Positions 46,923 through 55,941 are shown, numbered from the stretch's first letter. The stretch: DNA of 64,000 nucleotides from Stutzerimonas stutzeri (GCF_000952685.1 NZ_JYHV01000001.1:1-64000), one strand, 5' to 3'. The notes: generated from the sequence alone by a model not told the origin. Numbers and translations are program-made.

Positions 46923-47906
46923 TCAGCCCCTGCGCTTGGCGCGATGGCTGCGGTAGGTATCGAGGATCACCGCCACCACGATCACCGCACCGGTGATGAT
47001 GCGTTTGGTCGGTTCAGTGGCGCCAATCTGCGCCAGCCCGGCCGCCAGTACGGAAATGATCAACACGCCGAAAAAGGTGCTGATCACCGAACCGCGCCCG
47101 CCCATCAGGCTGGTGCCGCCGATCACCACGGCAGCGATCACCTGCAGCTCCAGGCCGGAGCCGGCATTCGGATCGGCCGCTTCCAGGCGGGAGATCTGGA
47201 AGAGTGCGGCCAGGCCAGCAAGCAGGCCCATCAGCGCGAACACTGAGACCTTGTACGGCTTAGGGTTGATGCCCGCCAGGCGCACGGCCTCTTCGTTGGT
47301 GCCGATGGCCACCAGGTAGCGGCCGAACACGCTGCGGGTCAGCAGCAGGTGCGCCGCGACGATCACCAGCAGCGCGATGATGAACGCGGGGGAAATACCC
47401 GCCGCGAATGGCGTCGACAGCCAGGCATAGGCGTCGCCGATGTAGGCGGTGCGTGAGTCGGTAAGCTGGTAGGCGAGGCCGCGCGCCATCTCCAACACAC
47501 CGAGGGAGACGATGAAGGAGGGGATGCCCCAAGCGACAGTGATAGTGCCGGTCACGGTGCCGGCCAATGCGGCGCAGGCCATGCCGAGCAGCGCCGACGG
47601 CACGATGCCCCAGCCAAAGCCAAGCATCGCCACGCTGACCACAGCCGCCGCCAGAGCAAGTACCGAACCCACCGACAGGTCGATGCCGCCAATGATCAGG
47701 ATCAGGGTCATGCCCACCGACAGCACCATCAGATCGGGGATCTGGTTGGCCAGGGTGGTGAAGGTGGCGTAGGACAGGAAGTGACTGCTCAAGGACGAGA
47801 ACAGCACGATCATCGCCAACAGCGCGCCAGCGAGGCCCAGGTAAGTGCCCAGGCCCTGGTGCGTGCCGCTGCGCTTGGCGGCAGGCGTGGCGGACGAAGC
47901 GGTCAT
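46923..47906 (-). CDS. rbsC: Ribose ABC transporter permease
   Basis: A 327-residue inner-membrane permease with about nine hydrophobic spans. It has the branched sugar-permease pattern (LSVGMTLILIIGGIDLSVGS, and GTSLMGGRGS near the C-terminus). It forms the ribose channel with RbsA and RbsB. The ATG overlaps the rbsA stop by 4 bases. Confidence 0.94.
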   Translation of the reverse strand: MTASSATPAAKRSGTHQGLGTYLGLAGALLAMIVLFSSLSSHFLSYATFTTLANQIPDLMVLSVGMTLILIIGGIDLSVGSVLALAAAVVSVAMLGFGWGIVPSALLGMACAALAGTVTGTITVAWGIPSFIVSLGVLEMARGLAYQLTDSRTAYIGDAYAWLSTPFAAGISPAFIIALLVIVAAHLLLTRSVFGRYLVAIGTNEEAVRLAGINPKPYKVSVFALMGLLAGLAALFQISRLEAADPNAGSGLELQVIAAVVIGGTSLMGGRGSVISTFFGVLIISVLAAGLAQIGATEPTKRIITGAVIVVAVILDTYRSHRAKRRG

Positions 47907-49471
47907 TGGGAAAGCTCCTGTAACGGGGGCGCGACATCGCCGAGCATGGCTTCGCGGCTGCGGTAGCCTGCGAATGCGGCAGCCAGCAGACGGTCCTGAC
48001 TCCAGTCGTCGCGGTCAAAGGTTTCAATGAGGCGGCCGGCGGACAACACGCCGATACGGTCGCAGATCAGCATCAGTTCGCGCAGGTCGCTGGACACCAC
48101 CACCAGCGCTTTGCCCTGGCGCGCCAGGTCGCCGAGCAGGCGGTAAATCTCAAACTTGGCGCCGACGTCGATGCCACGGGTGGGCTCGTCGAACAGCAGC
48201 ACGCGGCAATCGCGCTCCAGCCAGCGGCCAATGACGACCTTCTGCTGATTACCGCCGGACAGCTCGACCACGGCCTGATGGGGGCCGTTGCAGCGAATAC
48301 GCATGGAATCTATCTGCCGCTGGGCAAGGGCCCGTTCCGCGGCTGGCCGCATCAGCCCGTTGCGTGAGACGGCCGGCATGTTGCCCAGTGCCAGGTTGGC
48401 GGCGATGGGCTGGCTCAGCAGCAGGCCTTCGCCCTTGCGGTCTTCGGTGATCAGCGCGATGCCGTGGCGTACAGCTTCGGCGGGGGAGCGCACCTGGACC
48501 GGCACGGGCGGGTTACCGAGCGAGACCTGCCCGCTGTCGGCGCGATCGGCACCATAGATCAGGCGAAGCAACTCGGTGCGACCCGCGCCGATCAGCCCGG
48601 AGATGCCGTAGATTTCCCCGGCGCGCACAGTGAGCGACACATCCTCCACCTTGCCGCGGCGGGTGAGATTATCGACTTGCAACAAGGGCGCGCCGATCGG
48701 GCGTTCGCCCAGGTCGATGGCTTCGCCGACATCGCGGCCGACCATCAGGGTGACGAGCTCGTCGCTGCTGTAGCGGTCGATGGCTTCCACCGCCACCAGT
48801 TGACCGTCACGCAGCACGGCGACGCGCTGCGCCACTTTTGCCAGTTCTTCCAGGCGATGAGAGATGTACATAATGGCGACGCCGGCTTCGCGCAGCCGCT
48901 GGATCTGCGCGAACAGCAGGTCCACCTCGCGGGCGGTCAGCATGGCCGTGGGCTCGTCGAGCACCAGCACACGGCAATCGCCGATCAGATTGCGGGCGAT
49001 TTCGACCATCTGCTGATGACCGACTCCCAGGGCCGCGACCGGCGTATCCGGATCCACCGACTCCAGCCCGACCTGCGCCATGGCCTGGCGCGCCATCTCA
49101 CGCAAACGACCACGGGCGATCCAGCCGCCACGGCTGGGCAGATTGTCGAGAAACAGGTTTTCCGCCACGGTCAGTGTCGGCAGCAGGTTGAGCTCCTGCA
49201 GCACCATGCGTACGCCAAGACGCTCGGCTTCGCGACGGCTCGCCGGGGCATAGGGTTGGCCGAGAAAGCTCAGCGAGCCGGTGGTGGGCTGCTCCAGCCC
49301 GCAGAGGATCTTCGACAGCGTGCTCTTTCCGGCGCCGTTCTCACCGGTCAGTGCCAGCACCTCGCCGGCGCGCAATTGCAGGTCGATTCCGCCTAGCACC
49401 GGCTGAGCATAGGTCTTGCCGATGCTGCTGGCGGCGAGAACGGTCTCGCCACCGGCTACCGCTTGGCTCAC
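47903..49471 (-). CDS. rbsA: Ribose ABC transporter ATP-binding protein
   Basis: A 522-residue double ATPase. Domain 1 has an intact Walker A (GENGAGKST), a weak signature (LGVGHQQM) and Walker B (VLVLDEPTAML). Domain 2 has a degenerate Walker A (GLIGAGRTE) but an intact signature (LSGGNQQK) and Walker B (VLLFDEPTRGID). This asymmetry is normal for RbsA/MglA proteins. It overlaps both rbsB and rbsC by 4 bases. Confidence 0.95.
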   Translation of the reverse strand: MSQAVAGGETVLAASSIGKTYAQPVLGGIDLQLRAGEVLALTGENGAGKSTLSKILCGLEQPTTGSLSFLGQPYAPASRREAERLGVRMVLQELNLLPTLTVAENLFLDNLPSRGGWIARGRLREMARQAMAQVGLESVDPDTPVAALGVGHQQMVEIARNLIGDCRVLVLDEPTAMLTAREVDLLFAQIQRLREAGVAIMYISHRLEELAKVAQRVAVLRDGQLVAVEAIDRYSSDELVTLMVGRDVGEAIDLGERPIGAPLLQVDNLTRRGKVEDVSLTVRAGEIYGISGLIGAGRTELLRLIYGADRADSGQVSLGNPPVPVQVRSPAEAVRHGIALITEDRKGEGLLLSQPIAANLALGNMPAVSRNGLMRPAAERALAQRQIDSMRIRCNGPHQAVVELSGGNQQKVVIGRWLERDCRVLLFDEPTRGIDVGAKFEIYRLLGDLARQGKALVVVSSDLRELMLICDRIGVLSAGRLIETFDRDDWSQDRLLAAAFAGYRSREAMLGDVAPPLQELSQ

Positions 49472-50424
49472 GGCTTGGTCACGAGTTCGACAGGGGTTTC
49501 GATGACGCCGTCTTTGGCATCGGTGGATTCGCCCTTGACCAGCTTGAGCGCCGCTTCGATACCGAACACGGCTTGCTGCGCGGCGAACTGATCGGCGGTG
49601 GCGAGTACACGACCGTCCTCGAGCATGGGCTTGATGGCGTTGATGTTGTCATAGCCGACCACCTGTACCTGGCCTTGCTTGCCGGCCGCGCGCACCGCCG
49701 ATACCGCGCCGAGCGCCATGCTGTCGTTACCAGCCAGCAACGCCTTGAGGTTCGGGTACTCGTTCAGCATGGCGGAGGCCACGGCGTTGCCGCGATCGAT
49801 TTCCCAGTTGCCCGACTGCACGCTGACGACCTTCATGCCGGCGGCTTCCATCGCATCCTTGAAGCCTGCGGTGCGTTGCTGAGCATTGGTAGTGGTCGAC
49901 ACACCTTCGATAATGCCGACCTCATCGCCCGCTTTCAGCTTGTTCTTGGCCAGATATTCACCGACCAGACGCGCGCCTTTGCGATTGTCCGGGCCGACGA
50001 AGGGCACATTCAGGCCCTTGCTTTTCACCACGTCCGGATCGAGACGGTTATCGATATTGACGACCTTGATCCCGGCATCGCTGGCCTTCTTGATCACGGA
50101 CACCAGGGCTTTGGAGTCGGCTGGCGCGATGACCAGCGCATCGACCTTGGCGACGATCATCTGCTCGACGATGCGGATCTGCGCAGAAGTATCGGTCTCG
50201 TCCTTGATGCCGTTGGCGATCAGGGTGAACTGGTCCGGGTTCTCTTTCTGATAGGCCTTGGCGCCGTCTTCCATGGTGCGGAAGAACTCATTGGCGAGGG
50301 ATTTCATGACCAGTGCCACCTGAGGCATTTCACCTTCGGCAGCTTGAGCACTGGAGAGACTGACTAGGGCGGCGGCACCGAGAGCAATGGCGGCGCAGAG
50401 ACGGGCAGGACAGAGACCGAACAT
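49468..50424 (-). CDS. rbsB: Ribose periplasmic binding protein
   Basis: A 318-residue sugar-binding protein with a signal peptide (residues 1-28, probable cut after AQA). The mature protein has the pattern of the RbsB family (MKSLANEFFRTMEDGAKAYQ, VGPDNRKGARLVGEYL, GNDSMALGAVSAVRAAG). It is the first gene of the operon, downstream of a sigma-70-like promoter and operator. Ribose is the most likely ligand given rbsK and rbsD. Confidence 0.94.
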   Translation of the reverse strand: MFGLCPARLCAAIALGAAALVSLSSAQAAEGEMPQVALVMKSLANEFFRTMEDGAKAYQKENPDQFTLIANGIKDETDTSAQIRIVEQMIVAKVDALVIAPADSKALVSVIKKASDAGIKVVNIDNRLDPDVVKSKGLNVPFVGPDNRKGARLVGEYLAKNKLKAGDEVGIIEGVSTTTNAQQRTAGFKDAMEAAGMKVVSVQSGNWEIDRGNAVASAMLNEYPNLKALLAGNDSMALGAVSAVRAAGKQGQVQVVGYDNINAIKPMLEDGRVLATADQFAAQQAVFGIEAALKLVKGESTDAKDGVIETPVELVTKP

Positions 50425-50459
50425 GGGAAAACTCCACGGTTATTGTCATTATTTTGGAT

Positions 50460-50475
50460 ACGCAAACGTTTGCGT
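50460..50475. promoter_or_regulatory. Perfect 16-bp LacI-type operator before rbsB
   Basis: ACGCAAACGTTTGCGT is a perfect palindrome with the central CG and the AAACGTTT core typical of LacI/GalR-family operators. It lies 35 bases before the rbsB start and begins just after the predicted -10, so RbsR bound here would block initiation. Confidence 0.85.
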
Positions 50476-50482
50476 GTATGTA

Positions 50483-50511
50483 AAACTATGAAATAGCCTG
50501 GATTTTGTCAA
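50483..50511 (-). promoter_or_regulatory. Predicted sigma-70 promoter of the rbs operon
   Basis: On the minus strand a consensus TTGACA (50511-50506) is followed after 17 bases by TAGTTT (50488-50483) as a weak -10. Transcription would start near 50476, at the edge of the operator. The weak -10 and strong -35 are in keeping with a regulated promoter. Confidence 0.65.
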
Positions 50512-50582
50512 ATTAGGTAGCGCCACCACTCGTCGTTAATAGAACTGCGAGTGCTTAGCGAAGCAGCGGGCTAGGAAGTGCG

Positions 50583-51755
50583 CTAAACATCGAGCTTTAG
50601 AAAGGCCTTGAGCTCGGATTTCTTGCCCATGGCATCCCGGTAACCCAGTTCAATCAGCTCGCTGCAGTAGCCGGGCTCGAACAACAAGTAACTCAACAGC
50701 CCGCCGCCGCCTTCGCGCGTGCCGCCCGAACCACGCAGGAATAGCCTCAGAGCCGCGGGCATCTCTCGCCGATGGCGAGCGGCGATCTTGTCCAGCGGTT
50801 GGCTGGGAGAAATTACCAGCACCTCGACGGGCGTCAGGCCATAGGCGCGCTTGCGCTGTTCGATAGGCACCAGTCGTCCCAGTAGGTTGAGGCGCTCCAG
50901 CAGCTCGATATCAGTCTCGACGTTGTCGATGAACGTGCTGTTGAGCATGTGCCCTGAGATCTGCGCCAGGCTTGGCATGGTGCCGGCAGGCCTGGGTATC
51001 GGCGCTGTTTTGGCCTGAGCTCCCACCGGGTTGCCACTGACCCCGACCACCAGCACACGCGTTGCGCCCAGGTGCAGGGCGGGGCTGATCGGTGCGGTCT
51101 GGCGTACCGCGCCATCGCCAAAATACTCACGGTTGATTTTCACCGGCTCGAAGATCAGCGGGATGGCCGTGCTGGCCAGCAGATGGGGTATTGCCAGGCG
51201 GGTCGGCACACCCACCCGACGATGGCGCAGCCATGGGTCGATCGCAGCATGTCCCTGATAGAAGGTCACCGCCTCGGCCGACTCGTAGCCGAATGCTGTC
51301 ACCGCTATCGCGCGCAGTTGCCGATGTCGCATAGCCGCGGCGATACCGGAAAAATCCAGCTCGCGCTCAAGCAGCTTGGCCAGCGGCGAACTGTCGAGCA
51401 GCGCAACCGGCACTTGCTTGCCGATACCCAGCACGCTGCGGCCGAGAAAACGGCTGGCCTGGTGCAACACACCCGGCCAGTCACTGCGGTACACCTGATC
51501 GGTATGAAAACTGCGCCACACGGAGCTCAGCCGCCCCACTGCCTCGCGAAAATGCAGGGCGCCGCATGCCAGGCTGACGGCATTGATCGAGCCCGCCGAG
51601 GTGCCGACGATCACCGGGAACGGGTTGTCTGAGGACTCGGGTAGCAGATCGGCAATCGCCGACAGCACGCCCACCTGATAGGCCGCTCGCGCGCCGCCAC
51701 CCGAGAGGATGAGCCCAGTGGTACCGGGGTTGTTCACAGTGTCCTCGGCCATCAT
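50583..51755 (-). CDS. Patatin-like phospholipase
   Basis: A 390-residue serine hydrolase. It has the oxyanion motif SGGGARAAYQVGVL, the nucleophile elbow GTSAG (Ser near residue 53) and the catalytic Asp in FGDGAVRQ, so the Ser-Asp dyad is complete. There is no signal peptide or beta-barrel domain, so it is probably cytoplasmic or membrane-associated rather than a PlpD-type autotransporter. The substrate is unknown. It shares a 158-base region with rbsB but is transcribed towards it. Confidence 0.9.
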   Translation of the reverse strand: MMAEDTVNNPGTTGLILSGGGARAAYQVGVLSAIADLLPESSDNPFPVIVGTSAGSINAVSLACGALHFREAVGRLSSVWRSFHTDQVYRSDWPGVLHQASRFLGRSVLGIGKQVPVALLDSSPLAKLLERELDFSGIAAAMRHRQLRAIAVTAFGYESAEAVTFYQGHAAIDPWLRHRRVGVPTRLAIPHLLASTAIPLIFEPVKINREYFGDGAVRQTAPISPALHLGATRVLVVGVSGNPVGAQAKTAPIPRPAGTMPSLAQISGHMLNSTFIDNVETDIELLERLNLLGRLVPIEQRKRAYGLTPVEVLVISPSQPLDKIAARHRREMPAALRLFLRGSGGTREGGGGLLSYLLFEPGYCSELIELGYRDAMGKKSELKAFLKLDV

Positions 51756-51880
51756 CGATTCCAGTTCGGGGTTTCCGGTAGCGCTTGGGCTCGCCAGAAC
51801 TAATGATTTGGTCCGGGGTACTTATCACATGACGATTGAGACCGCGAATGGCTTGAAGCCGGTCGGCCGTGCATCTGTAC

Positions 51881-51944
51881 CTTGGCGTTCTCGCCGTTTG
51901 GCTTACCGTGCGGCAGAACCGCCTGTGCTGGCCCATCGGGTTGG
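51881..51944 (+). pseudogene. 64-base pnuC-like fragment
   Basis: These 64 bases match pnuC bases 52638-52701 at 56 of 64 positions. In frame they read LGVLAVWLTVRQNRLCWPIGL against LGVLAVWLTVRQNPLCWPIG in the intact gene. Six of the eight differences are synonymous, so the fragment looks like a remnant of a diverged homologue rather than a recent copy. Sequence on both sides does not continue the match. It lies between the patatin gene and a small exported protein. Confidence 0.75.
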
Positions 51945-52032
51945 GTATTGCAAGCAGACATGGCTATGTGACATGGCGCGCGGCATGGAATACAACCCTG
52001 TTGCATTCAATTTAACTTCCCTCTCTTGTGGC

Positions 52033-52443
52033 TCAGCCGTTCGGCACGACCTCGTAGGGCGTATTGCTGAAGAGGATGTTGCGCCAGGCCGGGCGCCATT
52101 GAGGGATGCTCAGGGTGAAGCCCTGGGTGCGCTTGTCGAAGGCGATCCAGGTCACGCCCAGGCTTTGGCTGTCCTCGCTTGCCCGCATGTCCACTGAGCG
52201 CGTGGTAAAGAGTGGGCTGCGAAATACCTTCGACCGATCCGTACGGTCGACGATGCGCAAATATGACAGCCCTCCGCCAGGGGCCAGCAGGCCCTGTACC
52301 GGCACGCTTTCGATCAAATGGCCACCTTGCGGGCTGACTTGCGAAACCGACGGCGGCGCGCTCAGCGCATCGCTCAGGCTCCAGCCAAAGAGCAGGGCGA
52401 GCGCGGCGAGAAGGCTGCATACAGCGAGAATGGCTTTGTTCAT
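52033..52443 (-). CDS. Small exported or anchored protein, unknown
   Basis: A 136-residue protein with an N-terminal hydrophobic segment (ILAVCSLLAALALLFGWSLS), either an uncleaved anchor or a signal. A beta-rich domain follows (LRIVDRTDRSKVFRSPLFTTRSV, LGVTWIAFDKRTQGF) that ends near an invariant-looking proline-rich tail. I do not recognise the family. Its ATG is one base beyond the stop of a 36-codon frame upstream, suggesting coupling. Confidence 0.65.
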   Translation of the reverse strand: MNKAILAVCSLLAALALLFGWSLSDALSAPPSVSQVSPQGGHLIESVPVQGLLAPGGGLSYLRIVDRTDRSKVFRSPLFTTRSVDMRASEDSQSLGVTWIAFDKRTQGFTLSIPQWRPAWRNILFSNTPYEVVPNG

Positions 52444-52444
52444 G

Positions 52445-52555
52445 TCAGCGTTTCGGCAGGGTGATGGCGGGCGTGCCAGGTGGCAGGGGTTCGCGTAGCA
52501 GATCGGAAAACACGCGGAAGTCTCCGCCTCGTTTGTATCTGGCCCGGTACCGCAT
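52445..52555 (-). pseudogene. 36-codon frame, possible 3' remnant of a lost gene
   Basis: On the minus strand this frame reads MRYRARYKRGGDF and ends EPLPPGTPAITLPKR, with its TGA one base before the ATG of the 52033-52443 gene. The protein-like composition and tight coupling suggest the end of a former upstream partner whose 5' part was lost, or a real short peptide gene. No ribosome-binding site is clear. Confidence 0.35.
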
Positions 52556-52607
52556 CAGTGGCCACCGCTTGCCGTATCATGCGCACCCCGTTTTCTTTCA
52601 TCAGCCC

Positions 52608-53171
52608 ATGACTACCCTCGAACTGATCGCCTCCACCCTCGGCGTGCTCGCCGTCTGGCTCACCGTGCGTCAGAACCCGCTGTGCTGGCCCATCGGATTG
52701 GTGATGGTACTGCTGTATGCCTGGTTCTTCTTCGAAGCGCGGTTGTATTCGCAGGTGTTGCTCAACGGAGTATTTGCCGCCATGCAGTTGTATGGCTGGT
52801 GGCAGTGGACGTGGGGCGGCGGGCAGGGCGGTGGCCGGCCCGTGGTGGGCTCGACGGCGATGGAGATGGGTGTGGGCCTTGCCGTGGCGGCGCTCGGCAG
52901 TGTCGGGCTGGGTTTGTTGATGACCATGGCTACCGAAGCGGCTTGTGCCTGGCCGGACGCTGCGTTGACGGCGTTCAGCCTGCTGGCGCAGCTGTGGATG
53001 GCACTCAAGCGGTGGCAGTGCTGGGTGCTGTGGATCGCAGTGGACGTGCTCTTTGTGGCGTTCTTCGTGTTTCAGGAATACTGGTTCACTGCGGGGTTGT
53101 ACGGGTTATTCACTGTGCTGGCGGTGATGGGCCTGCATGAGTGGCGGCAGTCGAAGTTCGCGGTGCAATGA
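52608..53171 (+). CDS. pnuC: Nicotinamide riboside transporter PnuC
   Basis: A 187-residue inner-membrane facilitator with about seven hydrophobic spans. It has the PnuC pattern: LAVWLTVRQNPLCWPIGLV, a Trp-rich YGWWQW around residue 64, WCWP-like WQCWVLWIAVD, and a C-terminal GLHEWRQS. It imports nicotinamide riboside, which is trapped by phosphorylation. The NadR-like kinase gene at 55352 is a fitting partner, although an ABC exporter gene lies between. The start ATG 52608 has no strong ribosome-binding site. Confidence 0.92.
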   Translation: MTTLELIASTLGVLAVWLTVRQNPLCWPIGLVMVLLYAWFFFEARLYSQVLLNGVFAAMQLYGWWQWTWGGGQGGGRPVVGSTAMEMGVGLAVAALGSVGLGLLMTMATEAACAWPDAALTAFSLLAQLWMALKRWQCWVLWIAVDVLFVAFFVFQEYWFTAGLYGLFTVLAVMGLHEWRQSKFAVQ

Positions 53172-53439
53172 GGCCCGCGGCGCCGAATTGGCAGGCCGGG
53201 TGGCGCTGGGTGGCCGTAATACCGACTGCCGTCGACATTGCTTGGCCGAACAGGCCAGTGGTCCCGCTGTCATTGTTAAGGCGCCACGTGCCTCCCATAC
53301 TGCCAACCTCCGGCTGTAACCCACGCGCCAGAGCATATGGGCACCACCGAAACACAACTACCGCCCCTTGCTGCGCTATTCCATCTGCCGACCGCAACAC
53401 GCAATACGCCCGCCCACTCGCCAGAGCAGACCGTGCCCC

Positions 53440-55275
53440 ATGTTGTTCAGCCGTTTCGAAAACCTGATCGATGTTTTCAAGCCAAGCCCCGATGTAGCAC
53501 CACCCAGCGGCATGCTGCGGTTCTATGCCCACTACCTGAAGCAGGTGTGGCCGCTGATGATCGCGGTGTTGGTGATTGGCTTCGCGGCGGCGGTGATCGA
53601 AGTGGCGCTGTTCAGCTTTCTCGGGCAGTTGATCGACATGGCCCAGGCGACCAGCGATGCGCGGACATTCTTTGCCGAGCATCGTAACGAGCTGCTGTGG
53701 ATGGCGGCCGTGGCGCTGATCATCCGCCCCCTGGTGTTCGGCCTGCACAACCTGCTCACTCATCAGGCGATCAACCCTGGGCTGACCAACCTGATCCGCT
53801 GGCAGAATCATCGTTATGTGCTCAAGCAGAGCCTGAATTTCTTCCAGAACGATTTTGCCGGGCGCATCGCCCAGCGCGTGATGCAGACCGGCCCGTCGCT
53901 GCGTGATTCGGCCATGCAGGTGATCGACGCGCTGTGGCACGTGGTGGTCTATGCCGGCAGCGCGCTGTACCTGTTCGCCGCCGCCGATCTGCGTTTGATC
54001 GTGCCCTTGCTGCTGTGGATCGTCGGCTACAGCGCCGCACTCTGGTACTTCGTGCCGCGTATCCGCGCGCGTTCGGCGGCGGCGTCCGCTGCGCGCTCCA
54101 AGGTGATGGGACGGGTGGTGGATGGCTACAGCAACGTCGCCACGCTCAAGCTATTCGCCCACTCCCGGGAGGAAGAAAGCTACGCCCGCGAGGCCATGCA
54201 GGAGCTGCTCGGCAAATTCCGTCTACAGTCGCGCATCATCACCAGCCTGGATTTCGCGATTACCTGCATGAATGGCCTGTTGATCGTCGGCACCGGCGCG
54301 CTGGCGCTGTGGCTCTGGAGCGAGGCGCTAATCAGCACCGGTGCCATCGCCCTGGCGCTGGGCCTGGTGATCCGCATCAACAACATGGCCGAATGGATCA
54401 TGTGGGTGGTCAACGGCATCTTCGAAAACGTCGGCACCGTGCAGGACGGTATGAAGAGCATCGTTCGACCCCGTGATGTGCTCGACCGTGAAGACGCCCA
54501 ACCGCTGCAGGTGGAGCAGGGCGGTGTGCGCTTCGACGATGTGCATTTCCACTACGGCAAGCGCGGCGGGGTGATCAGCGGGCTGAGCATCGATATCCGT
54601 CCCGGCGAGAAGATCGGCCTGGTCGGGCCGTCCGGCGCGGGCAAGTCCACATTGGTCAACCTGCTGCTGCGCCTCTATGACCTGGAAAGCGGGCGGATCC
54701 TCATCGACGGCCAGAACGTCGCCGAGGTCGGTCAGGAAAGCTTGCGCGCCAACATCGGCGTGGTCACCCAGGACACCTCGCTGCTGCACCGCTCGATCCG
54801 CGACAACCTGCGCTACGGCAAGCCCGAAGCCAGCGACGATCAGCTCTGGGCCGCTGCCCGCAAGGCCCGGGCGGATGCCTTCATCGGCACGCTGGACGAC
54901 AGCCAGGGCGGTCTGGGCTTCGACGCCATGGTCGGTGAGCGGGGCGTCAAACTCTCCGGTGGGCAACGCCAGCGCATCGCCATCGCCCGGGTGCTGCTGA
55001 AAGATGCACCGATCTTGGTGCTCGATGAAGCCACCTCGGCGCTGGATTCGGAAGTCGAAGCGGCGATTCAGGAGAGCCTGGACACCCTGATGGAAGGCAA
55101 GACGGTGATCGCCATCGCGCACCGGTTGTCGACCATCGCGCGCATGGATCGGCTGGTGGTGATCGACAAGGGCCAGGTAATCGAGACCGGCACCCACACC
55201 GAGCTGATCGAGCGCGGCGGCCTCTATGCGCGCCTATGGCAGCATCAGACCGGTGGCTTCGTGGGCGTGGATTGA
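53440..55275 (+). CDS. ABC exporter half-transporter (permease plus ATPase)
   Basis: A 611-residue fused half-transporter. An N-terminal six-span ABC exporter domain (residues about 30-330) is followed by an ATPase with Walker A GPSGAGKST, signature LSGGQRQR, Walker B ILVLDEATSALD and switch His in IAIAHRLSTI. It would act as a homodimer. The substrate is unknown; the lipid/multidrug MsbA-like type is the nearest broad class. ATG 53440 (MLFSRFENL) is preferred. It lies between pnuC and the NadR-like kinase gene, all on the plus strand. Confidence 0.9.
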   Translation: MLFSRFENLIDVFKPSPDVAPPSGMLRFYAHYLKQVWPLMIAVLVIGFAAAVIEVALFSFLGQLIDMAQATSDARTFFAEHRNELLWMAAVALIIRPLVFGLHNLLTHQAINPGLTNLIRWQNHRYVLKQSLNFFQNDFAGRIAQRVMQTGPSLRDSAMQVIDALWHVVVYAGSALYLFAAADLRLIVPLLLWIVGYSAALWYFVPRIRARSAAASAARSKVMGRVVDGYSNVATLKLFAHSREEESYAREAMQELLGKFRLQSRIITSLDFAITCMNGLLIVGTGALALWLWSEALISTGAIALALGLVIRINNMAEWIMWVVNGIFENVGTVQDGMKSIVRPRDVLDREDAQPLQVEQGGVRFDDVHFHYGKRGGVISGLSIDIRPGEKIGLVGPSGAGKSTLVNLLLRLYDLESGRILIDGQNVAEVGQESLRANIGVVTQDTSLLHRSIRDNLRYGKPEASDDQLWAAARKARADAFIGTLDDSQGGLGFDAMVGERGVKLSGGQRQRIAIARVLLKDAPILVLDEATSALDSEVEAAIQESLDTLMEGKTVIAIAHRLSTIARMDRLVVIDKGQVIETGTHTELIERGGLYARLWQHQTGGFVGVD

Positions 55276-55351
55276 ACGGACGGGTAACGGCGGAGGGAAA
55301 GACTTCACGGATGAACAGGGAAAACGCCAGGCAGCCGAGGGGAGCGGGCCA

Positions 55352-55876
55352 ATGAAGGTGCTGGTACTCACCGGAGCCGAATCGACCGGCAAAAGCTGGC
55401 TCGCCGCGCGACTGCAGCAGCGCTTCGGCGGGGTGGTGGTGGGCGAGTACGTCCGGCATTTCATCGACTCCGAACAGCGCGACACCTGCCTGGCTGACAT
55501 CCCGGCCATCGCCCGCGGCCAACTGGCCTGGGAAGACGCGGCGCGCATCCAGCGGCCCTGCCTGCTAGTCCTCGATACGCACCTGCTGAGCAACATGGTC
55601 TGGAGCCAGACGCTGTTCGGCAGCTGCCCGGCGTGGCTGGAAGCCGAACTATTGGCGCGCCGCTACAACCAGCATCTCCTGCTTTCGCCCGAAGGCGCCG
55701 AGTGGCACGCGGACGGCCAGCGTTGCCAACCGGACGCCGCCCAGCGATGGATCTTTCATGACGCCTGCCGCAGCTGGCTCCAGCAGCATCGGCAGCCGTT
55801 CGTAGAAATTGCTGGAGACTGGGCTAGCCGTGAGCAGCAGGCGATTGCTGAAGTTAGCGCTCTACTGGGCCAGTGA
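55352..55876 (+). CDS. NadR-like ribosylnicotinamide kinase (AAA-type P-loop)
   Basis: A 174-residue P-loop protein. It begins MKVLVLTGAESTGKSWLA (Walker A GAESTGKS) and carries VGEYVRHFI and LLVLDTHLLS, the pattern of the C-terminal kinase domain of NadR. It lacks the repressor and adenylyltransferase domains of full NadR. It probably phosphorylates nicotinamide riboside brought in by PnuC. GAGGGGAG precedes ATG 55352. The gap to the ABC gene is 76 bases. Confidence 0.8.
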   Translation: MKVLVLTGAESTGKSWLAARLQQRFGGVVVGEYVRHFIDSEQRDTCLADIPAIARGQLAWEDAARIQRPCLLVLDTHLLSNMVWSQTLFGSCPAWLEAELLARRYNQHLLLSPEGAEWHADGQRCQPDAAQRWIFHDACRSWLQQHRQPFVEIAGDWASREQQAIAEVSALLGQ

Positions 55877-55941
55877 TTCAAGTAGCGCTGCCAGCAACGG
55901 CACGCATAAGGGACAGACTTTCGTATGAGCGAAACCGATTC

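Noticed and set aside
51756..52032. Possible TPP or other riboswitch upstream of the pnuC region
   Set aside because: Neither the CUGAGA nor the ACCUGAUC-type core of the thiamine switch is present here or before the intact pnuC at 52444-52607, and no other known switch core was recognised.
51709..52197. 162-codon plus-strand frame crossing the pnuC fragment
   Set aside because: It reads the fragment out of frame and runs antisense into the exported-protein gene. Better explained as remnant DNA.
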